DNA of 32,120 bases from DASPJR01 sp035628505 (GTDB lineage: Bacteria; Planctomycetota; SZUA-567; H5-PLA8), in assembly GCA_035628505.1 (NCBI GenBank), contig DASPJR010000022.1, positions 1 to 32,120 of the forward strand, in the 5' to 3' direction. A model generated the notes under the pieces. It saw only the letters and a program-made list of their open reading frames with translations. It did not search any database and was not told the DNA's origin. Shown piece after piece: positions 1 through 7,479 of the stretch; within the stretch, counting starts at the first letter, position 1; every line of letters starts with the position of its first letter. A program made the position numbers and the translations under genes.

Positions 1-150
1 GGCTGCGTGCACTGCCTTGTTGTGTTCAGACGGCGTCAGAATCAACTGGGCGCATTCGTTACAGTACGTTCGGTTGCCGTGACGGACGGCCTGGCCCGTC
101 ATTAAATCCGAATCACCGATTCTGCTGCCGCAAGCTGAACACGTGTTCAC
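1..150 (-). CDS. Zinc-ribbon protein, N-terminal part (runs off the left edge)
   Basis: Reading the minus strand from a GTG at 150-148 gives 50 open codons up to the window edge, so the gene's 3' part lies outside. The peptide starts VNTCSACGSRIGDSDL and contains TYCNECAQ. The CxxC at residues 4-7 and the CxxC at residues 30-33 are spaced like a zinc ribbon. A purine-rich GGGGAG lies 8 bases before the GTG, a reasonable ribosome binding site. Proteins with this N-terminal knuckle often carry unrelated downstream domains, so function cannot be given. It is divergent from the secreted protein at 310, and the 159-base gap between them must hold both promoters. An overlapping 60-residue frame at 113-295 on the same strand lacks this motif and is not favoured. 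Confidence 0.6.
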   Translation of the reverse strand, partial: MNTCSACGSRIGDSDLMTGQAVRHGNRTYCNECAQLILTPSEHNKAVHAA

Positions 151-309
151 AAGGAGCACTCCCCGGTTTAGAATTGCACAATGTTGCGTAAGTTATCCGG
201 GGTTTGCGCAGTTTCAAGTGTTTCTCACGAATCCTCTTGAGTTTGTTAGCGGTTGTACAGTACCGTACGTCCCTAGGAATGTTGGCGCTGCACATGTGAG
301 GTTCTTAGC

Positions 310-2094
310 GTGTTTTCATCAAGGTCAATATATTATTTTGTTGCTTTAGCCACAATAACATCGTGCGCCTTGTACGCTGAAGAAATTTCGGCGACTGTTG
401 ACCCCGCTTCTAGCATTTTGCCAGCAGCGCTTTCAGGCGCTGCGGAAGGAAAATGCCGCAAACTTTTCGAGGAGCTTGCCGCCGAAAATTTTGATACACG
501 CGAGCGCGCTTTACAGCAATTGGTCGCCTTCGGACCCGCGGTGTTAAAGCTGGCTCAAGAGTTTTCATCGCACGCCGATGCCGAGATTGCAGCACAGGCC
601 CGCAATTTCAGGCAGCGCCTCCTGCTTAATTACGATGGATATCTGCCGACCTCGCCGGTGATCTCGGAAGCATTGAACAAGAAAATCGATTGGGTCTATA
701 AAGGCACCGATCCAGTTGCCTTTCTAAACGAGAGTGCCCGAACGGCGGGGCTGCCGCTTTATTTCGATCCAAATTTTAAAGTCGCGGAATTTCCCTTTGG
801 CATCGAAATGCCGGAAGAAGGTCTCAAAGGAAGGCAGGGAACGCTCCGGGAGTTCTTCGCCACGTACGAACGCTGGCTGCAGCTCGGCGGCATTCCACGC
901 GGGGATTTTTTTGTGATTACCCGCCCGGAAACAGCCGAGCGTCTCGCGACGCAGCGCCATACTTTTCAATGGGGCGAGCTTGGTTTCTCGCGTGAAGAAG
1001 CTGAGCGCATTGGAAAGTCGCTCGCGGTCTTTTTTCCCGCGCCAAAAACAGAGATTCACACGGGCTCCGAAGCCTTTTCAGTGCGCGGCGAAGAAGAAGC
1101 AATCAAGCGCGCCGCGCGCCTGATCGCACTGCTTCGGCCCGGCACCGCGGATGCGATCTGGCCGCCGCCGCAAACGGCTCCGGCGATCGGCGAGCTGACG
1201 CGCAAGCTCAGTACGCCCGTCTCCATCGCGCTTGCGTCCGAGGATCCGCTTAACGTCATCCAGCAGCTTAAGAAACAATCTCACGATGTCTTCGTCGCTC
1301 CCACCGATGCGCCGGACGGCGATGCGCTGCAGAACCCGCCCTTTCCGCGCGACATCGATGGCGCTTCGCCCTTGCGCCTGTCACTGCATGATTTTCCTCT
1401 GGGCCTGGCGCTGCGCTGGGTTGAACGGCGTACAAAATTCCCTGCCGAACAGCAGGCTGAATTAGCGATGGGTTACGAGATCACGCCGCAAGGCCGGCTG
1501 CAATTCCGCCTGCAGCCGCGCTCGCGTGAGACGCTGAAGCTTTATCTTTGTGGCGCCGATGCGGGATTTCTTTATCCGCGCGGCAGCCGCCCCGGCGCCG
1601 AGTCGGATGCGCTAGCCGCCAGAACACTGCGCGAAACGTTGAGCTCGCACCTGGCGCTGTTTCCGGTTGTGAATCTCGAGCGCGACCTGATTGTGCTGCG
1701 CGGCCGCATGTTTCTGCAAGGCCCATACGCCACCTGCCTGCGCACGCTGGAGCTCGTTCGGGAATGGCGGTCGAAAGATGCACCGCCGCAGCCGTCGGCT
1801 TGGCGGCAGACGATCGATGCTCGCCTCCGCACGCAAATTGACTGGGACGGCACAGGCATGACTGGCGGAAAACTTCTGCCGACGCTTCGCAAGCGCGGCA
1901 ATATCGCCATCCTCCTTGATGATTCGCCAGATGGACGCGCGCCCTCGTTCCAGTTCACGCCAAAGCAGGCCGAGCTTCTTCCACCTGGAAAGCACTCCTT
2001 GAAGCTGCTGCTGGATGAACTGGCGCGGGTCGCCGGTGCCGAATGGTCCGTTGAATTGGGGGCCGTTGTCATCCGGCCCGGTTCTGAGAAATAA
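310..2094 (+). CDS. Secreted protein with repeated STN/secretin-like modules
   Basis: A 594-residue protein from a GTG start with GAGG 8 bases upstream. Residues 1-23 look like a signal peptide: a short basic start, a hydrophobic stretch YYFVALATITSCALYA, then acidic residues. Residues 50-105 form a helical segment resembling a HEAT-like pair (LFEELAAENFDTRERALQQL). Three later segments share the plan 'short beta strand, helix beginning PLxxxLxxL, beta hairpin' seen in STN/secretin N-terminal short domains: about 126-205 (IDWVYKGTDPVAFLNESA), about 295-400 (PVSIALASEDPLNVIQQL) and about 505-590 (IDWDGTGMTGGKLLPTLR). There is no secretin pore or TonB-dependent barrel, so it may be a periplasmic or outer-membrane adaptor. 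It sits directly upstream of lpxC in the same orientation. The function is unrecognised and the domain assignment comes from pattern only. Confidence 0.8.
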   Translation: MFSSRSIYYFVALATITSCALYAEEISATVDPASSILPAALSGAAEGKCRKLFEELAAENFDTRERALQQLVAFGPAVLKLAQEFSSHADAEIAAQARNFRQRLLLNYDGYLPTSPVISEALNKKIDWVYKGTDPVAFLNESARTAGLPLYFDPNFKVAEFPFGIEMPEEGLKGRQGTLREFFATYERWLQLGGIPRGDFFVITRPETAERLATQRHTFQWGELGFSREEAERIGKSLAVFFPAPKTEIHTGSEAFSVRGEEEAIKRAARLIALLRPGTADAIWPPPQTAPAIGELTRKLSTPVSIALASEDPLNVIQQLKKQSHDVFVAPTDAPDGDALQNPPFPRDIDGASPLRLSLHDFPLGLALRWVERRTKFPAEQQAELAMGYEITPQGRLQFRLQPRSRETLKLYLCGADAGFLYPRGSRPGAESDALAARTLRETLSSHLALFPVVNLERDLIVLRGRMFLQGPYATCLRTLELVREWRSKDAPPQPSAWRQTIDARLRTQIDWDGTGMTGGKLLPTLRKRGNIAILLDDSPDGRAPSFQFTPKQAELLPPGKHSLKLLLDELARVAGAEWSVELGAVVIRPGSEK

Positions 2095-2192
2095 GCTGTC
2101 CCGCGGGCCTTCTTTAGCCAGTTGCAACCTCGCGCGTTTGCTCTAAAGTCAGGCGCTTGAATTTTCCGCAGGCAAGGCAAAAAGGCACCTAC

Positions 2193-3038
2193 GTGGCAGC
2201 GACCGTTTCAGCGAAAACCCTGAAGCAGACAGCCGTTCTGAGCGGTGCCGGACTCCATTCGGGCTCGATCACCACACTTCGACTTCTTCCGGCTCAAGCG
2301 AAAACGGGCATTGTCTTTAAGCGCATCGATCTTCCCGGATCGCCAGCTGTAGCCGTGCAGCAGATCGACCACAACGCCGCGCCTTTCCGCACCGTGATCA
2401 AAAATGGCCCGGCGGAGGTTCATACCGTCGAGCACATCCTTTCAGCGCTGGCAGGACTGGGCATTACGGATTGCATCATCGAGCTCAATGGCATCGAAGT
2501 GCCCGGCATGGACGGAAGCGCGCGCGACTTTGTCGACGCGATTCAGAAAGCCGGAATTGAGAAACTGAATGCCAGCGTTCCGGCGCTGGTGGTTTCGCGC
2601 GAGGTGAACGTCGAAGAAGGCATCGCAAAGATCAGCGCAAAGCCGCGCAAAGGCGGCATGAAGGTCGATTACACGCTGCACTATCCCGATAACCCGCTCG
2701 CGCAGGGGACGTACTCGATCGAGATCACCTCCGACAGTTTCATGAAGGAGATCGCTTCGGCGCGAACGTTCGCGATCAAGAAAGACGCCGAACAGATGCG
2801 CGCCGCGGGCCTGGGTAAAGGCGCGACGCTGCAGAATACGGTTGTGATCGACGGCGATAAAGCCATTGAGACGACGCTGCGTTTTCCCAACGAGCCGGTG
2901 CGGCACAAGATTCTGGATCTGCTGGGCGACCTGTACATTCTCGGCCGCCCCGTACATGCGCACATCGTTGCACACTGCTCAGGCCACCGCACAAATCGCT
3001 CGCTTGCGATGCTGCTGCAAAAAGAGTTCGGGACATAA
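2193..3038 (+). CDS. lpxC: UDP-3-O-acyl-N-acetylglucosamine deacetylase
   Basis: LpxC catalyses the committed, zinc-dependent deacetylation step of lipid A synthesis in the cytosol. From the GTG at 2193 the product has 281 residues, close to the usual length of about 300. The N-terminal TLKQTAVLSGAGLHSG is the family signature. Zinc ligands are visible as H81 in TVEHILSAL, and H238 and D242 in RHKILDLLGD; the catalytic-region His is H265 in SGHRTN. The substrate-loop motif MDGSARDF is present at 106-113. The frame is also open from a TTG at 2157, but the GTG has AAGG 8 bases before it and gives a normal N terminus. LpxC is not fused to FabZ here, unlike in Bacteroidetes. It heads the order lpxC-fabZ-lpxA, which is also found in Chlamydiae. 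Confidence 0.97.
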   Translation: MAATVSAKTLKQTAVLSGAGLHSGSITTLRLLPAQAKTGIVFKRIDLPGSPAVAVQQIDHNAAPFRTVIKNGPAEVHTVEHILSALAGLGITDCIIELNGIEVPGMDGSARDFVDAIQKAGIEKLNASVPALVVSREVNVEEGIAKISAKPRKGGMKVDYTLHYPDNPLAQGTYSIEITSDSFMKEIASARTFAIKKDAEQMRAAGLGKGATLQNTVVIDGDKAIETTLRFPNEPVRHKILDLLGDLYILGRPVHAHIVAHCSGHRTNRSLAMLLQKEFGT

Positions 3039-3043
3039 TATCT

Positions 3044-3168
3044 ACCACAGAGGACACAGAGAGCACAGAGAACGGATTTAAGATGGAATTTTTCTTTCGC
3101 TGGACGTTGGGCACGGCTCGTTCCGCTGTTCCCCATCCCTCCTCCGTGTTCTCTGTGTGCTCTGTGGT
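3044..3168. repeat. Intergenic hairpin, ACACAGAG word family
   Basis: The arm at 3044-3075 is made of near-tandem ACCACAGAG / ACACAGAG / CACAGAG words. The arm at 3144-3168 is its imperfect reverse complement (CCGTGTTCTCTGTGTGCTC and on to TGTGGT). The loop is about 68 bases. It fills most of the gap between lpxC and fabZ and ends just before the fabZ ribosome binding site AAGGAG. Confidence 0.85.
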
Positions 3169-3191
3169 GAAAAGCTGTTAAGGAGCCGTAC

Positions 3192-3632
3192 ATGAAACTG
3201 GACGTCAACGAAATCAAAACCATTCTGCCGCACCGCTATCCGATGCTGCTGGTCGACCGCGTCATTGAAATGGAGCCGGGCAAGCGCGTGGTGGGCATCA
3301 AGAACGTTTCGGCAAATGAAAGCTTTTTCATGGGACATTTTCCTGCCGAGCCCATCATGCCGGGCGTGCTGATTCTTGAAGCGCTGGCGCAGCTGTCCTG
3401 CGTGCTGGTGCTGCGCGACCTGAATGTGCAAGGCTGTATTGCGCTTTTCACGGGCGCCGATAACGTAGCCTTCCGCCGCAAGGTCGTTCCCGGCGATCAG
3501 CTGCGCCTGGAAGCGGAGGTCGACAAGATCCGCGCACCATTCGGCCGCATGAACGCGAAGGCGACAGTCGAAGGGGAACTGTGCTGCGAGGCCACGATCA
3601 AGTTCATGATCCAGATGCCGGAGAAGAAATAG
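3192..3632 (+). CDS. fabZ: 3-hydroxyacyl-ACP dehydratase FabZ
   Basis: A 146-residue hot-dog-fold dehydratase that removes water from (3R)-hydroxyacyl-ACP during fatty acid elongation. It competes with LpxA for the same acyl-ACP substrate, which explains its place between lpxC and lpxA. The motif ILPHRYPMLLVDRV at 11-24 is typical. The catalytic pair is H49 (in MGHFPAEPIMPG) and E63 (in ILEALAQL). The length matches the family. AAGGAG lies just upstream of the ATG, giving a clear start. Confidence 0.97.
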   Translation: MKLDVNEIKTILPHRYPMLLVDRVIEMEPGKRVVGIKNVSANESFFMGHFPAEPIMPGVLILEALAQLSCVLVLRDLNVQGCIALFTGADNVAFRRKVVPGDQLRLEAEVDKIRAPFGRMNAKATVEGELCCEATIKFMIQMPEKK

Positions 3633-3716
3633 TCTAGAGTCGTGAGTCGGGGGTCTAGGAGTCGGGAGTCACAGAAACTCCAGACTCAAGACTTCCAGAC
3701 TCCAGACTCCCGACTC
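3632..3716. repeat. Intergenic hairpin, GAGTC(T/G)GG word family
   Basis: The arm at about 3637-3670 repeats GAGTCGTGAGTCGGGGGTC-like words. The arm at 3677-3716 carries the complementary ACTCCAGACTC / GACTCCCGACTC words. The loop is very short (ACAGAA). The element begins at the fabZ stop and ends 9 bases before the lpxA ATG, so it makes up essentially the whole gap. A second member of the same family lies at 20047-20130. Confidence 0.85.
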
Positions 3717-3725
3717 GACAAGAAC

Positions 3726-4595
3726 ATGATTCACGCGACTGCCATCATCGATCCGAAGGCGAAACTGGGCACCGGCGTCAGCGTCGGCCCGTACTCCGTT
3801 GTCGGTCCGGATGTGACTGTCGGAGACGGCTGCACCATCCACAATCACGTCACACTCACAGGCTTCACCACGATCGGCAAAAACGTGCAGATCTTTCCGG
3901 GAGCTGTCGTCGGCGGCGCGCCGCAGGATTTGAAATACAAGGGCGAGAAAACGAAGCTGATCATTGGTGACGGCACGATGATCCGCGAATGCTGCACGCT
4001 GCATGTCGGAACGGAGCTCGGCGGCGGCGAAACGGTCGTCGGCAGCAACAATCTGATCATGGCCTACGTCCACGTCGCTCACGATTGCCGCCTGCGCAAC
4101 AACATCGTGATTGCCAACGGCGCGCAGCTCGCGGGACACGTTCACGTCCACGACGGCGCGCGCATCTCCGGGTTGGCGGCGATTCATCATTTTGTCACGA
4201 TCGGCGCCTGCGCATTCGTCGCCGGCTGCGCCAAACTCTCGGTGGATGTTCCGCCCTTCACGCTCGCCGAAGGCCACCCCGCGCGCATCCGCGCCCTTAA
4301 TAAGGAAGGCCTCAAGCGGCGCGGGCTGAGCACCGATGCGCAGGAAGCGATGAAAGAAGCCTTCCGGCTGTGCTTCCGCGAACACCTGCCGCAGGAGCAT
4401 GCATTCAAGGAGCTGACTGAAAAAGGGCACGACCGTTTCATTGAAGTGGCGATGCTGATTGAGTTCCTCAAAGCGACGGCAAAGGGCAAGCACGGTCGCG
4501 CGCTGGAGGCCGAACGCGAAATCGTCCCCGCCGAAGAGCGCGACGGGCGTCTGAATTTTAAGATCAAACCGGAGGATCCGGGTTCGAGTGAGTGA
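3726..4595 (+). CDS. lpxA: Acyl-ACP--UDP-N-acetylglucosamine O-acyltransferase
   Basis: LpxA performs the first acyl transfer of lipid A synthesis. From the ATG at 3726 it has 289 residues, slightly longer than the usual roughly 260. Left-handed beta-helix hexapeptide repeats run from about residue 8 to 175. The substrate-site motif QDLKYKGE is at 67-74. The catalytic His is H119 in YVHVAHDC (equivalent to E. coli H125). The helix cap motif IRALNKEGLKRRG follows at 188-200. The last 30 residues or so (REIVPAEERDGRLNFKIKP) are an extension beyond the usual C terminus. The frame stays open upstream to 3642, but that stretch is repeat sequence; the ATG at 3726 gives the normal start MIHATAII. 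There is no good Shine-Dalgarno in front, because the hairpin ends only 9 bases before. Confidence 0.96.
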   Translation: MIHATAIIDPKAKLGTGVSVGPYSVVGPDVTVGDGCTIHNHVTLTGFTTIGKNVQIFPGAVVGGAPQDLKYKGEKTKLIIGDGTMIRECCTLHVGTELGGGETVVGSNNLIMAYVHVAHDCRLRNNIVIANGAQLAGHVHVHDGARISGLAAIHHFVTIGACAFVAGCAKLSVDVPPFTLAEGHPARIRALNKEGLKRRGLSTDAQEAMKEAFRLCFREHLPQEHAFKELTEKGHDRFIEVAMLIEFLKATAKGKHGRALEAEREIVPAEERDGRLNFKIKPEDPGSSE

Positions 4596-4597
4596 CG

Positions 4598-4790
4598 TTG
4601 TCACTCGTCACTCTGCTCAGAAGAAAACGTCTTCTTTTAGCGCCAAGTACGCCACGAACGCCAAGGGCGCCAAGAAAGAACATGAGGACAACCTTGGCGA
4701 TCTTGGCGTTCTCCGCGTCCTTGGCGTTGAGAAGTTTAGGGCATTTCTACAAAGCATCGTCACTCGTCGCTTGTCGCTTGTCGCTTGTTT
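4598..4790. repeat. Nested intergenic hairpins (CGCCAAGG words inside GTCACTC words)
   Basis: The inner hairpin has arm 4640-4675 (CGCCAAGTACGCCACGAACG and on to GCGCCAAG) and arm 4692-4727 (CCTTGGCGATCTTGGCGTTC and on to CTTGGCG). Outer copies of GTCACTCGTCACTC-like words lie at about 4600-4616 and 4757-4790. Unlike a simple hairpin, the outer words are in the same orientation. The gap 4596-4871 otherwise contains only the upstream region of the cyclophilin gene. A weak possible promoter (TTGACT near 4788) has no convincing -10. Confidence 0.8.
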
Positions 4791-4871
4791 TGACTGAGCC
4801 AATTTCGTGAGACTGTGTTAGATTATTCACCCCTGCGGTACGAAACACCCTTTGCAAAAAAGAGGAGAGCA

Positions 4872-5705
4872 ATGAAAGCGACTTTTCGTTTCCAATTTTC
4901 AGGACTCGCCACGCTGGCGCTGCTGGCCTTGATCGGCTGCGGTTCGGGCGAGAAGCCGTACACCGGTGCCGCTCTGCCGTACACTCCCGAGCCCGAAAAG
5001 CCCAAAGAGCCGGACCCGAAGGTGCTGCTGGTCACCAACCACGGCGAAATCGAACTGGAGCTCTGGGAAGACGAAGCCCCGAATACCGTCGGCAACTTCA
5101 TCTCACTGATTGAATCCAAATTCTATGATGGCCTGACATTTCACCGCATCATCAAAGATTTCATGATCCAGGGCGGCGATCCGCAGGGCACCGGCATGGG
5201 CGGACCGGGCTACAAGTTCCCCGACGAAGTACGCGGCCGTGACGAAGCAAGCAAGCTGCGTGCGAACAAGATCGACAAGTACGTGCTGGCCATGGCGAAC
5301 TCGGGCCCGAACACGAACGGCTCGCAGTTCTTCATCATGACCGGAACCTCCGGCCCGCGTCCCGATCTCGATCTCAAGCACACCGTCTTCGGCAAAGTGA
5401 CGAAGGGTACAGAGACCGTCGACAAGATCGCCGCCGTTCCAACCGAGCCCGGCGACAGACCGAAGGAAAAGGTCATTATCCAGTCAGCCAAAGTGATCTC
5501 CAAGCGCAATCATCCGTACGTTGTGCGGTACAAGCAGGTCGACGAGAAGACACCTCCGGGTATGCCGCCGGGACTCTCGTTTGGCCAGCAGTCGTCCGTC
5601 GCGCCGCCGAAGCCGAAGATTGAAATCAAGAAGCCGGATACGCCAAAGCCGGCGACGACCACGCCTCCGGCCACGACTGAGAAGAAGACCGACGAGAAAA
5701 AATAA
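4872..5705 (+). CDS. Cyclophilin-type peptidyl-prolyl isomerase, lipoprotein
   Basis: A 277-residue protein from the ATG at 4872, preceded by AGAGGAGAG. Residues 1-22 form a lipoprotein signal with lipobox LIGC and lipidated Cys at C23, so the enzyme should be membrane-anchored outside the cytoplasm and help fold envelope proteins. The cyclophilin domain covers about 50-215: FHRIIKDFMIQGGDP at 90-104 (catalytic R92, Q100), GPNTNGSQFF at 145-154, and LKHTVFGKV. The drug-binding Trp of human cyclophilin A is not present in the sequence before LKHTVFG. An insertion (about 121-135) rich in charged residues lies in the middle. A Pro/Lys/Thr-rich tail (about 226-277) probably reaches through the periplasm. 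It is a clear tandem paralogue of the next gene, sharing the ending SKRNHPYVV. Confidence 0.95.
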   Translation: MKATFRFQFSGLATLALLALIGCGSGEKPYTGAALPYTPEPEKPKEPDPKVLLVTNHGEIELELWEDEAPNTVGNFISLIESKFYDGLTFHRIIKDFMIQGGDPQGTGMGGPGYKFPDEVRGRDEASKLRANKIDKYVLAMANSGPNTNGSQFFIMTGTSGPRPDLDLKHTVFGKVTKGTETVDKIAAVPTEPGDRPKEKVIIQSAKVISKRNHPYVVRYKQVDEKTPPGMPPGLSFGQQSSVAPPKPKIEIKKPDTPKPATTTPPATTEKKTDEKK

Positions 5706-5759
5706 GCGCGGACACCACGTCAGCGCATCCAATCGATCCTTATTAGAGGAGTGTCATCA

Positions 5760-6272
5760 ATGGCTGAACCGAATCCCGTCGTCCAGATGAGCACCACGCT
5801 TGGCGACATTACGCTGGAGCTCTACGAAGACGTGGCACCGAACACGGTCGCGAATTTCATTTCGCTGGCCGAAAAGGGCTTCTACAACGGCAAGAACTTC
5901 CACCGCATCATCAAAGATTTCATGATCCAGGGCGGCTGCCCGCAGGGCACAGGCACCGGCGGCCCCGGCTACCGCTTCGCCGATGAGTGCAAGGGCAACC
6001 CGCACGGTGTTGACCGTTACACGATCTGCATGGCCAACGCCGGTCCCAACACGAACGGCTCGCAGTTCTTCATCGTCACCAAAGCCGACGGCTGCAGTTG
6101 GCTCAACGGCAAGCACACCGTCTTCGGCAAGGTAACATCGGGTCATGATGTCGTTGATAAGCTCGGCAACTGCAAGACGCTCCCGGGCGACCGCCCAAAT
6201 CCCGAAATGAAGATCAACTCGGTAACGGTCGTTTCCAAGCGCAATCATCCGTACGTTGTGAAAACGCTCTAA
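5760..6272 (+). CDS. Cyclophilin-type peptidyl-prolyl isomerase, cytosolic
   Basis: A 170-residue cyclophilin without a signal peptide, so probably cytosolic. AGAGGAG lies 8 bases before the ATG at 5760, which is preferred over the in-frame GTG at 5751 because that overlaps the ribosome binding site. Active-site residues are complete: R49 in FHRIIKDFMIQGG, Q57, GPNTNGSQFF at 95-104, W114 in SWLNGKHTVFG, and H119. It retains the Trp that its lipoprotein neighbour lacks. The two genes are 54 bases apart and share stretches identical or nearly identical at DNA level, for example around the FMIQGG region and the SKRNHPYVV ending. That points to a tandem duplication followed by loss or gain of the secretion signal. 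Confidence 0.95.
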   Translation: MAEPNPVVQMSTTLGDITLELYEDVAPNTVANFISLAEKGFYNGKNFHRIIKDFMIQGGCPQGTGTGGPGYRFADECKGNPHGVDRYTICMANAGPNTNGSQFFIVTKADGCSWLNGKHTVFGKVTSGHDVVDKLGNCKTLPGDRPNPEMKINSVTVVSKRNHPYVVKTL

Positions 6273-6277
6273 CGGCA

Positions 6278-6361
6278 GGGTTCGGGGTCCAGGGTTTAGG
6301 GTTCAGGGTATAGTGTTCAGGAAACAGGGGTTTAGACCCTGACCCCTGAACCCTATACCCT
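6278..6361. repeat. Intergenic hairpin, AGGGTTC word family
   Basis: The arm at about 6279-6321 consists of GGTTCGGGG / CCAGGGTTTAGGGTTCAGGG words. The arm at 6336-6361 is the complement (ACCCTGACCCCTGAACCC and on to TATACCCT). A separate half-element, CGTGTCTTTGTGTTTAA, follows at about 6369-6385 and resembles the words at 8256-8290. Together they fill the gap before the Gfo/Idh gene. Confidence 0.85.
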
Positions 6362-6386
6362 GTCTTTTTCGTGTCTTTGTGTTTAA

Positions 6387-7403
6387 ATGGAGCGCATGAA
6401 TCCCATTCGCATCGGCGTCGTTGGCCTTGGCCATCTGGGCAAGTTCCACGCGGAGAACCACGCGAAGCTCGCGAAGAAAAATCCGAAGCTGCTGAAGCTC
6501 AGCGCGGTATGCGATTCCATGCCGGCCGGTGAAGCGACCGCCCGCAGCTTCGACGCGCCGTTCTTCAAGGATTTCCGGCAGCTCGAGGGCAAAGTCGATG
6601 CGGTCTCGGTCGTCGTGCCGACGACGTTTCATCACGAGGTCGGAACGTTCTTTCTCGACCGCGGCGTCTCGTGCCTGATCGAAAAACCTCTCGCGAAGAC
6701 TGTCCAGGAAGCGCAGGACCTTGTTGCGCGCGCGGCAAAAACCGGAGCGCTGCTGCAGGTCGGCCATGTCGAGCGTTTCAATCCGATTGTCCGCGCGGCT
6801 GCGCCGTACTTCGGCAGCCCACGTTTTATCGAAGCCACTCGCATCTCCCCCTACCCGTTCCGCTCGACCGACGTGAGCGTCACGCTCGATCTGATGATTC
6901 ACGACATCGACCTGGCGCTCTCGGTCACGCAGGAAGACCCCCTCGAGATCCACGCCGCGGGCACGCCTGTGTTTTCTGCGACTGACGACATTGCCAACGC
7001 GCGCCTGGAGTTTTCGCGCTCCGTCGCCAACGTCGCCGCCAGCCGCGTTTCCTTAAAGAAGGAGCGCAAGTGGCGCATCTTCCAGGAGCACGGTTATCTT
7101 TCGCTGAATCTGCTCGAGAATGAAGGCGTGTTCATCGAAAAGTCGGAAGCACTGAAGAAGGGCGAGATCGACGTCTCAAAGCTGAGCCTGGCTTCCATCG
7201 GCGTCGCGGCGCTGACGTTTCAGCTTGAGAAGCTCGTGAAACGCGTGGTCCTCAAAGGCGACAAAACGCCGGCACTCGAAGCGGAGCTCCTTGATTTCGC
7301 TCAGTGCGTCAGCGAAAAGAAAAAGCCGCTGGTCGACGGCACCGAAGGCCTCCGGGCCCTGCAGGTCGCCGAACGCGTGATGGCGGGCATGCGGAAGCTC
7401 TGA
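6387..7403 (+). CDS. Gfo/Idh/MocA-family oxidoreductase (lipid A-cluster type)
   Basis: A 338-residue NAD(P)-dependent sugar oxidoreductase. The Rossmann motif VVGLGHLGKF carries G13-x-G15-x-x-G18. The family motif EKP is at 99-101, followed by GHVERFNP at 126-133, a signature of the subgroup commonly encoded next to lpxA. An ATG at 6396 (MNPIRIG) is an equally good start, and neither has a strong ribosome binding site. In Leptospira and Acidithiobacillus the related GnnA oxidises UDP-GlcNAc at C3 so that GnnB can install an amino group and LpxA makes an amide-linked lipid A. Here no gnnB aminotransferase is in view, so a GnnA role is only a hypothesis. Separation from lpxA by the two cyclophilin genes is unusual. 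Confidence 0.88.
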   Translation: MERMNPIRIGVVGLGHLGKFHAENHAKLAKKNPKLLKLSAVCDSMPAGEATARSFDAPFFKDFRQLEGKVDAVSVVVPTTFHHEVGTFFLDRGVSCLIEKPLAKTVQEAQDLVARAAKTGALLQVGHVERFNPIVRAAAPYFGSPRFIEATRISPYPFRSTDVSVTLDLMIHDIDLALSVTQEDPLEIHAAGTPVFSATDDIANARLEFSRSVANVAASRVSLKKERKWRIFQEHGYLSLNLLENEGVFIEKSEALKKGEIDVSKLSLASIGVAALTFQLEKLVKRVVLKGDKTPALEAELLDFAQCVSEKKKPLVDGTEGLRALQVAERVMAGMRKL

Positions 7404-7475
7404 TGTAGCGCAAGCTGTTAGCTTGCGCATGCCTGCATAGGGAACGGATCAAGCAAGCTAACAGCTTGCTCTACA
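7404..7475. repeat. Intergenic hairpin with 23-25 bp arms (CAAGCTGTTAGCTTG core)
   Basis: The arm TGTAGCGCAAGCTGTTAGCT, continuing to TGCGC, is at 7404-7428. The arm at 7453-7475 is its reverse complement with a single central mismatch. The core CAAGCTGTTAGCTTG is itself nearly palindromic, so each arm can also fold alone. It starts at the base after the oxidoreductase stop and ends 4 bases before the miaE ATG. There is no T-tract on either side, so it is not a standard intrinsic terminator. Confidence 0.9.
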
Positions 7476-7479
7476 TACG

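Noticed and set aside
3642..3725. N-terminal extension of LpxA
   Set aside because: The open frame is translated hairpin repeat; the normal LpxA start is the ATG at 3726.
3669..4604. 311-codon minus-strand frame opposite lpxA
   Set aside because: The plus frame has all LpxA motifs; the antisense one runs into repeat sequence and has no recognisable domain.
7404..7475. Intrinsic terminator
   Set aside because: No T-run follows the hairpin on either strand, and the next gene starts 4 bases later.
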